Shown here: positions 17,815-26,353 of the stretch, piece after piece
How positions within the stretch are numbered: position 1 is the first letter of the stretch
How the letters are laid out: every line of letters begins with the position of its first letter
Source of the DNA: Sphingomonas rubra
GTDB taxonomy: Bacteria > Pseudomonadota > Alphaproteobacteria > Sphingomonadales > Sphingomonadaceae
Length of the DNA: 64,000 nt
Reading direction: 5' to 3'
Assembly (NCBI RefSeq): GCF_900115745.1
Contig: NZ_FOXP01000002.1
Coordinates: forward strand, 248,001-312,000
Made by a program: the position numbers and the translations under genes
Notes under the pieces: model-generated
The model's database searches: none
What the model saw: the letters and a program-made list of their open reading frames with translations, nothing else
What the model was told of the DNA's origin: nothing

Positions 17815-17910
17815 CGCCTTCCCCGGCGAAGGCCGGGGCCCAGATGGGGAGGTTTCGCAAGTAGTTCGAAAGGTTGCCCAACTGGGCCCCGGCCTTCGCC
17901 GGGGAGGCGG
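17815..17910. repeat. Inverted 22-bp REP-like pair between the SET gene and dinB
   Basis: CCCCGGCGAAGGCCGGGGCCCA at 17821-17842 is the exact reverse complement of 17883-17904, with a 40-bp loop. Each arm is itself palindromic. This is the same core as the element at 2283-2380. The gap 17769-17957 holds nothing else I can recognise. Confidence 0.8.
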
Positions 17911-17957
17911 AAGGGCGGGGGCGTGGCAACGGTTGGCCGCAAGGAGAAAATGGGGCG

Positions 17958-19031
17958 TTAAAGCGGGAGCGAGGGCTGTTCCTCCGCCGGCTCGCCGCCG
18001 AATGCCGAGAGCGTCAGGCCGAGCAGGCGGATGCCGCCGGCGACGGGAAGTTGCTGGTGCAGCAGGTCGGTGCCTATGCCGAGAAAGGCATCGCGGGTGG
18101 CGACGGGCGCGGTCAGCGAGCGGGCGCGGGTGATGGTGCGGAAATCGGCGTGGCGGAGCTTCAGCGTGACGGTGCGGCCGCGCGCGCCGTGACGCTCGAC
18201 GCGGGCCCAGGCGGCGTCGGCGACGACGGCGAGCCTGTCGCGCAGCTCGGCCGGGTCGGACAGGTCGTGCTCGAAGGTGCGCTCGGCCCCGATCGATTTG
18301 GCGACGCGGTGCGCGCGCACGGGGCGGTGGTCGATGCCGCGGGCGGCGCCGTGGAGATAGGCGGCGTAGCTGCCGAAATGCGCCTGGAGGAACGCGAGCG
18401 ACCGTTCCGCCAGGTCGGCCCCGGTGAGGATGCCGAGCGCCTCCATCCGCCGCGCGGTGACCGGGCCGACGCCGTGGAAGCGTTTCACCGCCAGCCCCTG
18501 CACGAAGGCGGCGCCCTTGTGCGGGGGGATGACGCACAGGCCGTCGGGCTTGTTCTGGTCGGAGGCGAGCTTGGCGACGAACTTGTTGTAGCTGACCCCG
18601 GCCGAGGCGGTGAGGCCGGTGTCCGCGCGGATGCGGGCGCGGATCGCCTCGGCGATGGCGCGCGCGGAGCCCAGGCCGTGGCGATCCTCCGACACGTCCA
18701 GATAGGCCTCGTCCAGCGACAGTGGTTCGATCTGGTCGGTATAATGAGCGAAGATCGCGCGGATCTGCTGCGAGATGGCGTGATAGACGTCGAAGCGCGG
18801 ACGCACGAAGACGAGGTCGGGGCAGCGGCGCACCGCGGTGGAGGACGGCATGGCGGAGCGGACGCCGAACACCCGCGCCTCGTAACTGGCCGCCGCGACC
18901 ACGCCGCGCGCGCGGCTGCCGCCGACCGCGACAGGGCGGCCGCGCAGGGCGGGGTCGTCGCGCTGCTCGACCGACGCGTAGAAGGCGTCCATGTCGACGT
19001 GGATGATCTTGCGCGGGCGCTCCTCGGCCAT
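17958..19031 (-). CDS. dinB: DNA polymerase IV
   Basis: 357-residue Y-family translesion polymerase. The N-terminal HVDMDAFYASVEQRD carries the first catalytic Asp and the steric-gate Tyr, SLDEAYLDVSE has the second acidic pair, and SYNKFVAKLASDQNKPDG is the finger/palm junction. A helix-hairpin-helix (GVGPVTARRMEALG) and a little-finger domain follow. The C-terminal end, QPSLPL, matches the clamp-binding peptide that recruits Pol IV to DnaN. No LexA-like box was identified upstream. The gene is divergent from a PLD-family gene. Confidence 0.95.
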   Translation of the reverse strand: MAEERPRKIIHVDMDAFYASVEQRDDPALRGRPVAVGGSRARGVVAAASYEARVFGVRSAMPSSTAVRRCPDLVFVRPRFDVYHAISQQIRAIFAHYTDQIEPLSLDEAYLDVSEDRHGLGSARAIAEAIRARIRADTGLTASAGVSYNKFVAKLASDQNKPDGLCVIPPHKGAAFVQGLAVKRFHGVGPVTARRMEALGILTGADLAERSLAFLQAHFGSYAAYLHGAARGIDHRPVRAHRVAKSIGAERTFEHDLSDPAELRDRLAVVADAAWARVERHGARGRTVTLKLRHADFRTITRARSLTAPVATRDAFLGIGTDLLHQQLPVAGGIRLLGLTLSAFGGEPAEEQPSLPL

Positions 19032-19084
19032 GGCGCCGTCATAGCGGCGCGCGGCCGCGATTGCAGCGGGCGGGCCGCTGCGCC

Positions 19085-20557
19085 ATGAAGCCCCCGACTA
19101 TCAAGGATTACCGGATGACGCCTGACGGGGCAGTGTGGCGGGTCGAGCGCGCCGACAAGATGACGGTGATCGTCGATGCGGAGGATTATTTCCGCAGCGC
19201 GCGCCGGGCGATGCTGCAGGCCAAGCGGCGTATCCTGCTGATCGGCTGGGATTTCGACGCGCGCATCGTGCTGGACCAGGACATCGATCGCGAGCCGCGC
19301 GCGGTGGGGGCGTTCATCCACGGGCTGGTCGAGCGCACGCCCGAGCTGGAAGTGTTCCTGCTGCGCTGGGACCTGGGGGCGCTGAAGACGCTGGTGCGCG
19401 GATCGACGCTGTTCACCGTGCTGAAATGGATGCGGCACCCGCGCATCCACACCAAGCTGGACGGTCATCACCCGACCGGGGGATCGCACCACCAGAAGAT
19501 CGTCATCATCGACGACTGCCTGGCCTTTTGCGGCGGCATCGACATGACCGGCGACCGCTGGGACACGCGCGCGCACCTGGACGACGATCCGCGGCGGCGG
19601 CGGCCGACCACCCGGCGCCGCTACAAGCCGTGGCACGACGCGATCAGCGCGGTGTCCGGACCGGTGGCGCACGCGCTGGGCGTGCTGTTCCGCGAGCGAT
19701 GGCGCGCGGCGGGCGGCGCGCCGGTGCTGCTGCCCGACGCGCATCATCCAGGAGAGTTTGGGGAACACGGTGCCTGCTGGCCCGAAGGGCTGCCGGTCGA
19801 TTTCGAGCGGATCGACGTCGGCATCGCGCGGACCATGCCGGAGATGCCGGGCGAACCCGGCATCCACGAGAGCGAGGAACTGTTCCTGCGCCAGATCGCC
19901 GGGGCGAAGCGATACCTGTACGTCGAGAGCCAGTATTTCGCCTCGCGCCGGATCGCCGAGGCGATCGCGCGGCGGCTGGACGAGGCGGACGGGCCGGAGA
20001 TCGTGGTCATCAACCCGCTGACCGCCCAAGGCTGGCTGGAGCCGCTGGCGATGGACACGGCGCGGGCGCGGCTGATGGAGGCGCTGCGCCGGCGCGACCG
20101 GCACGGGCGGCTGCGCATGTACCATCCCTATACGGCGGGGGGCACGCCGATCTACGTCCATGCCAAGATCCTGATCGCCGACGATATCGTCTTGCGGCTG
20201 GGATCGAGCAACATGAACAACCGCTCGATGCGGCTCGATACCGAGTGCGACCTGACGATCGAGGCGGGTGACGACGACCAGCGCGCGTGCGTGGCGGCGA
20301 TCCGCGACGGCCTGATCGCCGAGCATCTGGGCGTCGAGCCCCATGAGGTGGCGGAGGCGGTGCGGGCGCACGGGCTGATCGAGGCGATCGAGCGGCTGCG
20401 CGGCCAGGGTAAGACGCTGCGATCGTACGAGGTGCCCGACCTGTCGGCGGTGGAGGAATGGCTGGCGGACAACGAGGTGCTGGACCCGGAAGGGCCGGAG
20501 GAGATGTTCGAGGCGTTCTCCCGGCGGGGGCTGTTCCGGCGGCTGCGCCGCGGGTGA
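19085..20557 (+). CDS. Phospholipase D-like / cardiolipin synthase-type protein
   Basis: 490-residue PLD superfamily protein with two HKD motifs: HHQKIVIIDD near residues 135-144, followed by AFCGGIDMT, and YVHAKILIADD further on, followed by RLGSSNMNNRS. There is no N-terminal membrane anchor, unlike bacterial Cls enzymes, and the spacing resembles the group of soluble PLD proteins that includes phospholipase D and ClsB-like enzymes. The activity could be phosphodiesterase or transphosphatidylase. A start at MKPPTIKDY is preferred over an upstream in-frame ATG that lies in the dinB promoter region. Confidence 0.85.
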   Translation: MKPPTIKDYRMTPDGAVWRVERADKMTVIVDAEDYFRSARRAMLQAKRRILLIGWDFDARIVLDQDIDREPRAVGAFIHGLVERTPELEVFLLRWDLGALKTLVRGSTLFTVLKWMRHPRIHTKLDGHHPTGGSHHQKIVIIDDCLAFCGGIDMTGDRWDTRAHLDDDPRRRRPTTRRRYKPWHDAISAVSGPVAHALGVLFRERWRAAGGAPVLLPDAHHPGEFGEHGACWPEGLPVDFERIDVGIARTMPEMPGEPGIHESEELFLRQIAGAKRYLYVESQYFASRRIAEAIARRLDEADGPEIVVINPLTAQGWLEPLAMDTARARLMEALRRRDRHGRLRMYHPYTAGGTPIYVHAKILIADDIVLRLGSSNMNNRSMRLDTECDLTIEAGDDDQRACVAAIRDGLIAEHLGVEPHEVAEAVRAHGLIEAIERLRGQGKTLRSYEVPDLSAVEEWLADNEVLDPEGPEEMFEAFSRRGLFRRLRRG

Positions 20558-20567
20558 CGACGGCGCG

Positions 20568-21692
20568 ATGATCCGGCAGATCGGCGCCTTGCCGTATCGG
20601 ATCGTCGACGACGGCGCGGCGGAGGTGATGCTCATCACCTCGCGCGATACCGGGCGCTGGGTGGTGCCCAAGGGCAACCCGATGCGCGGGCTCGCCCCGC
20701 ACGAGGCGGCGGCGGCCGAGGCGTGGGAGGAGGCGGGCGTGACCGGCTACGTCTGCGCGGCGCCGCTGGGCGAGTATCGTTATCCCAAGCGGCGGCGGCG
20801 CGGCGTGGTGGAGGCGGCGGTGGCGGTCTATCCGCTGGCGGTGGTGCGGCAGGCGGCCGACTGGCCCGAAAGGGGACAGCGCACCACGCGCTGGTTCCCG
20901 CTCGCCCAAGCGGCGGCGAGTGTCACGGAACCGCAACTGAAGCGCCTCATAGCTGGCTTTACGGTTCCGGCTGCGCCACTGACGGTCGCAGAACGGGTGC
21001 TTCCGGCCGTCCAGGGTGGGCCGGGGCCTAGAAAGGGAAAGCGAGTTCCGATGCTTGGCTGGTTCCAGTCGCTGATGCCCACGCAAGGGCGATTCTTCGA
21101 GCAGTTCGAGGCGCACGCCGCGACGCTGGTCGCGGGCGCCGATGCGCTGGCCAAGCTGTTCCACGGCGAGGGGCCGGTGGAAACGCAGATCGCCGCCATC
21201 GTCCGCCACGAGCACGAGGCCGACGACATCACCCGCGACGTGCTGCGCGACGTGCGCCGGGTGTTCGTGACGCCGTTCGACCGGTCCGCGATCATCGAGC
21301 TGATCGGGGTGATGGACGACGCGATCGACCAGATGAACAAGACGGGCAGCACCGTCGAGATCTACGGCGTGCGCCAGTTCGAACCGGACATGCGCGACAT
21401 CGCCGGCATCGTGGTGGAAGCGGCACGGATCACCGCGGAGGCGATCCCGCTGCTCCGCTCGATCAACCGCAACGGCGACCGGCTGAACGCGCTGACCGAG
21501 CGGATGGTCGAGATCGAAGGCCATGCCGACGCGATCCACGACCGCGGGCTGAAGGCGCTGTACCAGGCGCATCAGGACGAGCCGATGCGCTTCATCGTCG
21601 GCCGCGAGATCTACAGCCACCTGGAGCGGATCGTCGACCGGTTCGAGGACGTCGCCAACGAGATCCAGGGTCTCGTGATCGATCACGCCTGA
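20568..21692 (+). CDS. Continuous Nudix hydrolase - DUF47 (PhoU-like) reading frame
   Basis: 374 codons without a stop. Residues 1-140 are a Nudix domain of the diphosphoinositol-phosphatase-like type (GRWVVPKGNPMRG, then AEAWEEAGVTG; the Nudix Arg of REUxEE is Ala here). Residues 162-374 are a full DUF47 protein, the PhoU-like partner of Pit phosphate transporters. Between them residues 142-161 look like translated spacer. Either the Nudix stop codon was lost and a fusion is made, or the second part is also started internally at 21051. The frame lies 10 nt after the PLD gene and 14 nt before pit. Confidence 0.6.
   Translation: MIRQIGALPYRIVDDGAAEVMLITSRDTGRWVVPKGNPMRGLAPHEAAAAEAWEEAGVTGYVCAAPLGEYRYPKRRRRGVVEAAVAVYPLAVVRQAADWPERGQRTTRWFPLAQAAASVTEPQLKRLIAGFTVPAAPLTVAERVLPAVQGGPGPRKGKRVPMLGWFQSLMPTQGRFFEQFEAHAATLVAGADALAKLFHGEGPVETQIAAIVRHEHEADDITRDVLRDVRRVFVTPFDRSAIIELIGVMDDAIDQMNKTGSTVEIYGVRQFEPDMRDIAGIVVEAARITAEAIPLLRSINRNGDRLNALTERMVEIEGHADAIHDRGLKALYQAHQDEPMRFIVGREIYSHLERIVDRFEDVANEIQGLVIDHA
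21051..21692 (+). CDS. DUF47 / PhoU-like Pit accessory protein (internal start)
   Basis: 213 residues from MLGWFQSLMPTQGRFFEQF, which is where stand-alone members of this family begin and gives their usual length. The protein is all-helical with the metal-site-like repeats ERMVEIEGHADAIHD and HEHEADDITRDV. It sits immediately upstream of a Pit transporter, the conserved arrangement in bacteria, and likely gates or regulates phosphate uptake. GAAAGGGAAAG lies about 10 nt before the ATG and could serve as a ribosome site. It is in frame with the preceding Nudix domain, so this entry is the alternative product of the longer frame. Confidence 0.72.
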   Translation: MLGWFQSLMPTQGRFFEQFEAHAATLVAGADALAKLFHGEGPVETQIAAIVRHEHEADDITRDVLRDVRRVFVTPFDRSAIIELIGVMDDAIDQMNKTGSTVEIYGVRQFEPDMRDIAGIVVEAARITAEAIPLLRSINRNGDRLNALTERMVEIEGHADAIHDRGLKALYQAHQDEPMRFIVGREIYSHLERIVDRFEDVANEIQGLVIDHA

Positions 21693-21706
21693 GAGGCATC
21701 ACACCG

Positions 21707-22708
21707 ATGATCTCCATGACCCTGCTGGTCGCGCTGGTCGGCTTCGCCCTGCTGTTCGATTTCCTGAACGGCATGCACGATGCGGCCAACTCGATCGCGA
21801 CCGTCGTCTCGACGCGCGTGCTGAAACCGCAATGGGCGGTGCTGTGGGCCGCTTCCTTCAACTTCCTGGCGCTGTTCGTGTTCGGCGAGCACGTCGCCAA
21901 CACGGTGGGCAAGGGGATCGTCGACGCCGCCGTGATCGACGCGACGGTGATCTGGGCGGCGCTGTGCGGCGCGGTGTTCTGGAACGTCGCCACCTGGCTG
22001 CTGGGCATTCCGTCCTCGTCCAGCCACGCGCTGATCGGCGGGCTGCTGGGCGCCGGCCTCAGCAAGGCGGGATTCAGCGGCATTGTGTGGAGCGGCATCT
22101 TCAAGACGGTGGCGGGCATCTTCGTGGCGCCGGCGTTGGGCATGATCCTGGCGCTGGTGCTGGTGCTCGCGGTCGCCTGGACCAGCCTGAAGCTGACGCC
22201 GCTGGGCGTCGACAAGCGGTTCCGCAAGCTCCAGCTCGTCTCCGCCGCGCTCTACAGCCTGGGGCACGGCGGCAACGACGCGCAGAAGACGATGGGCATC
22301 ATCTCGGTTCTGCTGTTCAGCCAGGGGATGCTGGGCGACACGTTCTACGTGCCGATGTGGGTGGTGCTGTCCTGTTACGGCGCGATCGCGCTCGGCACGA
22401 TGTCGGGCGGCTGGCGGATCGTTCATACGATGGGGTCGAAGATCACGCGGCTGACCCCGGCGCAGGGGTTCTGCGCGGAGACGGGCGGCGCGATCACGCT
22501 GGCGATCGCCAACATCGGTGGCATTCCGATCTCCACCACCCACACCATTACCGGGTCGATCGTCGGCGTCGGCGCGGCGCGGCGACTGTCGGCGGTGCGG
22601 TGGAACGTGGCGTCGAACATCGTGGTGGCGTGGTTCATCACGCTGCCCGCCGCCGGCCTGGTCTCGGCGGCGGTGTTCTTCGCGACGCGGTTCGTCGCCT
22701 CGCTGTGA
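21707..22708 (+). CDS. pit: Inorganic phosphate transporter, Pit family
   Basis: 333-residue low-affinity phosphate:H+ symporter of the inner membrane with about ten helices. The duplicated PHO4 signatures are visible: FLNGMHDAANSIATVV in the first half and YSLGHGGNDAQKTMG in the second, plus the paired SSSSHALIGGLLGAG and ISTTHTITGSIVGVG loops. It is likely co-transcribed with the DUF47 partner 14 nt upstream. Length and repeat symmetry are normal for bacterial short-form Pit. Confidence 0.95.
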   Translation: MISMTLLVALVGFALLFDFLNGMHDAANSIATVVSTRVLKPQWAVLWAASFNFLALFVFGEHVANTVGKGIVDAAVIDATVIWAALCGAVFWNVATWLLGIPSSSSHALIGGLLGAGLSKAGFSGIVWSGIFKTVAGIFVAPALGMILALVLVLAVAWTSLKLTPLGVDKRFRKLQLVSAALYSLGHGGNDAQKTMGIISVLLFSQGMLGDTFYVPMWVVLSCYGAIALGTMSGGWRIVHTMGSKITRLTPAQGFCAETGGAITLAIANIGGIPISTTHTITGSIVGVGAARRLSAVRWNVASNIVVAWFITLPAAGLVSAAVFFATRFVASL

Positions 22709-22741
22709 GGATAGGGGCGGCGACCGTGCCGCCCGTTGCCG

Positions 22742-23677
22742 TCAGGGCGCGATCACGACGCAGCTGACGCCCGCGGCGGCGCAGGCGCGGCGGGCGGCGG
22801 CGCGGTCGGGGAAGCCGGTCGCCTGCAACCGCGTGACGCCGCCGCCGGCCACGTAGGCGGGCTCGCCGCCGACGCGGGCGCCCACCTTCTTCCAGAGCGC
22901 GTCCGCGTTGGCACGGTCGCGGAACGCGCCGAGCTGGACGCGCCAGGGGCCGCTGGCGGTCGATGCGCGGGGCGGGGCGGGGCGTGCCTGGACCGCTCGG
23001 GGTGACGGCGCGGGGCGCGGGGGCGCCGCCTGGCGTGGGGCAGCCGGCTGGCGCGCGGCGAGGGGCGGTGCGGGCGCGCTGGTCGGTGCGGCGGCGACCT
23101 TGGCGGCGGTCCCGGCCAGGGCGGGGTAGGTTTCGACCAGTTGCAGCCCGCGCTCGCGATCGGCGGGGGTGAGGAACGCCTCCATCTGCGACAGCGACTG
23201 CGCGGCGGACGGCATTTTCGCCAGCGACGCGCGCGTCATCAGCGCGTAGGCGCGCGGATAGTCGATGGCCGCGCCGTCGCCGTTGAACAACATGGTGGCG
23301 AGGAGGAGCTGCGCGCGCGGCTCGCCGCGGCGGGCGGAGCGGTCGAGATAGGGAAACGCCTCCGGCTTGCGGTTGCTCTGGAACAGCGCGATGCCGTAGC
23401 TGTCCTCGGCCTGGCGGTGGCCCTGGTCGGCCGCGCGCTTGAACCAGGCGAGCGCCTGGTTGAGGTCGACCGGCACGCCGCGGCCGAACTTGTACGCCTG
23501 GGCGAGGTTGAACTGCGCGTCGGCATCGCCCTGGATGGCGAGGGGCCGCCACTCGGCGATCGCGCGCGCCCACTCGCCGTGGTTCCAGGCGTCCAGCCCC
23601 GCCTTGACGTCCGCGGCGGCCGGAGGCGTCGCCACCAGCATCGCCAGTGCCAGCGATCCCTTCATCATCTTCACCAC
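22742..23677 (-). CDS. Sel1-repeat and SPOR-domain exported protein
   Basis: 311-residue secreted or periplasmic protein. A signal peptide (MKGSLALAMLVATPPAAA) is followed by Sel1/TPR-like repeats (DADAQFNLAQAYKFGRGVP; GHRQAEDSYGIALF; GEPRAQLLLATMLFNGDG), a Pro/Ala-rich linker at about 195-240, and a C-terminal SPOR domain (PWRVQLGAFRDRANADALWKK) that binds denuded peptidoglycan at division sites. MVKMM offers two close starts. It is divergent from the ParA-like gene and shares its SPOR module with the protein at 25047. Confidence 0.85.
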   Translation of the reverse strand: MVKMMKGSLALAMLVATPPAAADVKAGLDAWNHGEWARAIAEWRPLAIQGDADAQFNLAQAYKFGRGVPVDLNQALAWFKRAADQGHRQAEDSYGIALFQSNRKPEAFPYLDRSARRGEPRAQLLLATMLFNGDGAAIDYPRAYALMTRASLAKMPSAAQSLSQMEAFLTPADRERGLQLVETYPALAGTAAKVAAAPTSAPAPPLAARQPAAPRQAAPPRPAPSPRAVQARPAPPRASTASGPWRVQLGAFRDRANADALWKKVGARVGGEPAYVAGGGVTRLQATGFPDRAAARRACAAAGVSCVVIAP

Positions 23678-23830
23678 GCCGATCCCATCTACGCTCTCCG
23701 TTGGTCGCCATCATGGCGTCGTTCGTCGGGTTTGACAAAGTCCGACTTGGCGCCGGCCGCGATTCGTTAACCCGATCTTAGCGACGTCCATGCCACCGAT
23801 CGGCCCGAACGGGATGGAGACAGAACCGCA

Positions 23831-24538
23831 ATGCGCGTCGTCGCACTGGCATCGCAGAAGGGGGGATCGGGCAAGACGACCCTGTCGGGGCATCTCGCCG
23901 TGCAGGCGCAGCGCGCCGGCAACGGACCGGTGGTGTTGATCGACATCGATCCGCAAGGCTCGCTGGCCGACTGGTGGAACGAGCGCGAGGCCGAGTTTCC
24001 CGCCTTCGCGCAGACCACGGTCGCACGCCTCGCCACCGACCTGGAACTGCTGCGCCAGCAGGGTTTCAAGCTGGCGGTGATCGATACGCCGCCGGCGATC
24101 ACGGTGGCGATCCAGAGCGTCGTCCAGGTCGCCGAGCTGGTGGTGGTGCCGACCCGGCCGAGCCCGCATGACCTGCGCGCGGTGGGCGCGACCGTGGACC
24201 TGTGCGACCGGGCCAGCAAGCCGCTGATCTTCGTCGTCAACGCCGCCACGCCCAAGACGCGGATCACCGCCGATGCGGCGGTGGCGCTGTCGCAGCACGG
24301 CACGGTGGCGCCGATCACGCTGCACCAGCGCACCGACTACGCCGCGTCGATGATCGACGGGCGAACGGTGATGGAGGTCGATCCCAAGGGCAAGTCGGCC
24401 GCCGAGGTGCAGGCGCTGTGGACCTATATCGCCGACCGGCTGGAGAAGAAATTCCGCCGCACCGTGTTCGCGGTGCCCGCCACGCCGAGCTTCGCCGGGC
24501 GGCAGGCGGGTGGCTTCGGCCGCCGGGTCGCGGGGTGA
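23831..24538 (+). CDS. ParA-family ATPase
   Basis: 235-residue Walker-type ATPase of the ParA/MinD superfamily. The deviant Walker A is QKGGSGKTT (signature Lys in place), Walker A' is IDIDPQGSLADWW, and Walker B is LAVIDTPPA. It has no N-terminal DNA-binding extension, so it is the small ParA type that positions plasmids, chemoreceptors or envelope machinery. A TTGACA hexamer lies near 23732 without a clear -10. No ParB gene or parS array is nearby; instead the next gene encodes a small RHH-like protein. Confidence 0.87.
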   Translation: MRVVALASQKGGSGKTTLSGHLAVQAQRAGNGPVVLIDIDPQGSLADWWNEREAEFPAFAQTTVARLATDLELLRQQGFKLAVIDTPPAITVAIQSVVQVAELVVVPTRPSPHDLRAVGATVDLCDRASKPLIFVVNAATPKTRITADAAVALSQHGTVAPITLHQRTDYAASMIDGRTVMEVDPKGKSAAEVQALWTYIADRLEKKFRRTVFAVPATPSFAGRQAGGFGRRVAG

Positions 24539-24543
24539 TCGCG

Positions 24544-25050
24544 ATGGGCCTGATGGGATCAAAGCCGTTCGCCTCGCTCAGCTCCGGCCTGCTCGCGCGC
24601 AAAGGGCAGGCGCGGCCCGCGATGCGGCCGCAGATGCTGGGACCGGCGGCGTCGCTGGACGATCTCGGCTGGAACGACATGGGGTACGAGGCAACGACAC
24701 CGTCGTCGCCACCGGTCGCACCCGAGCCCGCACCGCTGCCGCCGGTGCTGGTCGAGCGTGAGGCGCTGATCGCCCAAGTCGCGCGGCCCGCGACCCCGCC
24801 GGCGCCGGACGCGGTGGCACCGGCCGTGTTGGCGCAGATCGGCCGGGAGAGCGGGGCGCAGACGGCGCGGGGCAAGGCGGCGTTCACGCTGCGGCTGGAC
24901 GCCGGGCGCCACCTGCGGCTGCGGCTCGCCACCGTGGTGGCGAAGCGATCGGCGCAGGCGCTGGTCGCCGAGGCGCTGGACCGGTTCCTCGACACGGTGC
25001 CGGAGGTGGAGGCACTCGCTGCGCAACTGCCGGCACCGGAGGTGAAATGA
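24544..25050 (+). CDS. Small protein with C-terminal RHH-like domain, ParA neighbour
   Basis: 168 residues. The first 110 are Pro/Ala-rich and probably disordered. The C-terminal part (KAAFTLRLDAGRHLRLRL, then AKRSAQALVAEALDRFL) has the strand-helix-helix pattern of ribbon-helix-helix DNA-binding proteins. I recognise no named family. It starts 5 nt after the ParA stop, and its TGA overlaps the ATG of the SPOR protein, so all three are one coupled unit. By analogy with type Ib partition pairs it may be the ParA partner; that is inference. Confidence 0.75.
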   Translation: MGLMGSKPFASLSSGLLARKGQARPAMRPQMLGPAASLDDLGWNDMGYEATTPSSPPVAPEPAPLPPVLVEREALIAQVARPATPPAPDAVAPAVLAQIGRESGAQTARGKAAFTLRLDAGRHLRLRLATVVAKRSAQALVAEALDRFLDTVPEVEALAAQLPAPEVK

Positions 25051-26240
25051 TGAACAATCGTCTGCTTCTCTCGATCGGCTCGGTCGCGCTCGTGCTGGGC
25101 GGGACCATGGCGGGAGCGGGTGCGGGGGCGCGGCCGCCGTCGGCCGCCGACCTCGCCAAGCGCACCGCCAAGGCGCTGGCCCGGCACGATGCCGCGGCGG
25201 TGATGCTGGCGGAGCAGGCCGTCGCGGCGGCGCCGGGCGAGGCGGACTATCGTGCGCTGCTGGCGCGGGCGTATCTTCAGGCGGGGCGCTTCGCCTCTGC
25301 GCGCGATGCGTCGGGCGATGCGCTGCGGCTGCGGCCGGCGGACGGGCGCAGCGCGCTCAACCTGGTGCTGGCGACCATCGCGACGGGCGACTGGCAGCGC
25401 GCGCGGGCCGTGCTGGCGGCGAACGAGGGGCAGATCGGCGCGGCGGACCGCGGGCTGGCGCTGGCGCTGGCCGGCGATCCGGCGGGCGGCGTCGCAGTGC
25501 TGATGCAGGCGGCGCGCGAGCCGGGGGCATCGGCCAAGACGCGGCAGAATCTGGCGCTGGCACTGGCGCTGTCGGGTCAGTGGTCGCTCGCCCGCGCGGT
25601 GGCGGCGGCGGACATGTCGCCAGCCGAGGTCGACCGACGGATCGCCGAATGGGCGCAGTTCGTGCAGCCGAGCGCAGCGTCCGACCAGGTCGCCGCGCTG
25701 CTGGGCGTGCGGGCGGTCGCCGATGCCGGGCAGCCGGTGGCGATCGCGCTGGGGACGCCGGGGGAGGCGCCGGCGCTCGCTGCCGTGCCGTCGGCAACGC
25801 CGATAGCGGCCGTCGAGACGGCCCCCACGATCGCGCCCGTGCCGAGGGTGACTTTCGGGCCGCGGCGGGAGGTGGTGCAGGCGTTGCCCGCCTCGACAAT
25901 TCGTGACGATGCCCGGCCGGTGCGGACGGCAGGCGCCATCGGTTCCGGCGATTGGTACGTCCAGCTGGGCATGTTCGAGAATGCCGCGGTGGCGCGCGAT
26001 GCGTGGCGGCGGATCGGCGCGCGTCATCCGGCGATCGGCCACCATCGGCCGCAAGGCACCTCGTTCCGCCGCGGCGGCGCGGCGTTCTACCTCCTGTCGG
26101 TCGGTGGGTTCGACTGGAACGGCGCGTGGCGCTTGTGCCGGTCGGTTCGGGTGAAGGGAGGCGACTGTTTCGTGCGCCGCCCGGCGGGCGACATGCTCGC
26201 GCAATGGCTGCGGAGTGGGACCGGGGTCGCCGCGCTTTGA
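25047..26240 (+). CDS. TPR and SPOR-domain exported protein
   Basis: 397 residues. An N-terminal signal (RLLLSIGSVALVLGGTMAGAGAGA), TPR-like helical repeats at about 35-215 (DYRALLARAYLQAGRFASARD), a Pro/Ala linker, and a C-terminal SPOR domain (GDWYVQLGMFENAAVARDAW) with a late CRSVRVKGGDCFVRR pair of cysteines. It is coupled by ATGATGA overlap to the RHH-like gene, and so to the ParA-like ATPase. Peptidoglycan binding at the septum is the established role of SPOR domains; the rest is unknown. Confidence 0.82.
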   Translation: MMNNRLLLSIGSVALVLGGTMAGAGAGARPPSAADLAKRTAKALARHDAAAVMLAEQAVAAAPGEADYRALLARAYLQAGRFASARDASGDALRLRPADGRSALNLVLATIATGDWQRARAVLAANEGQIGAADRGLALALAGDPAGGVAVLMQAAREPGASAKTRQNLALALALSGQWSLARAVAAADMSPAEVDRRIAEWAQFVQPSAASDQVAALLGVRAVADAGQPVAIALGTPGEAPALAAVPSATPIAAVETAPTIAPVPRVTFGPRREVVQALPASTIRDDARPVRTAGAIGSGDWYVQLGMFENAAVARDAWRRIGARHPAIGHHRPQGTSFRRGGAAFYLLSVGGFDWNGAWRLCRSVRVKGGDCFVRRPAGDMLAQWLRSGTGVAAL

Positions 26241-26270
26241 AGTGGGATGACGAGATGTCGACCCATTACC

Positions 26271-26350
26271 GTTCGCCCTGAGCAACGTCGAAGGGCAGGC
26301 CGCGAGCGGGGTAGCTCGTGGCCTGTGCTTCGACTGCGCTCAGCACGAAC
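26271..26350. repeat. Imperfect inverted repeat between convergent genes
   Basis: Arms at about 26271-26301 and 26320-26350 match at roughly 24 of 31 positions in inverted orientation (GTTCGCCCTGAGC against GCTCAGCACGAAC at the ends). This is a different repeat family from the CCGGG palindromes. It lies between the convergent SPOR gene and pyrC', where it could end transcription from both sides, though no T-run is present. Confidence 0.6.
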
Positions 26351-26353
26351 GGG

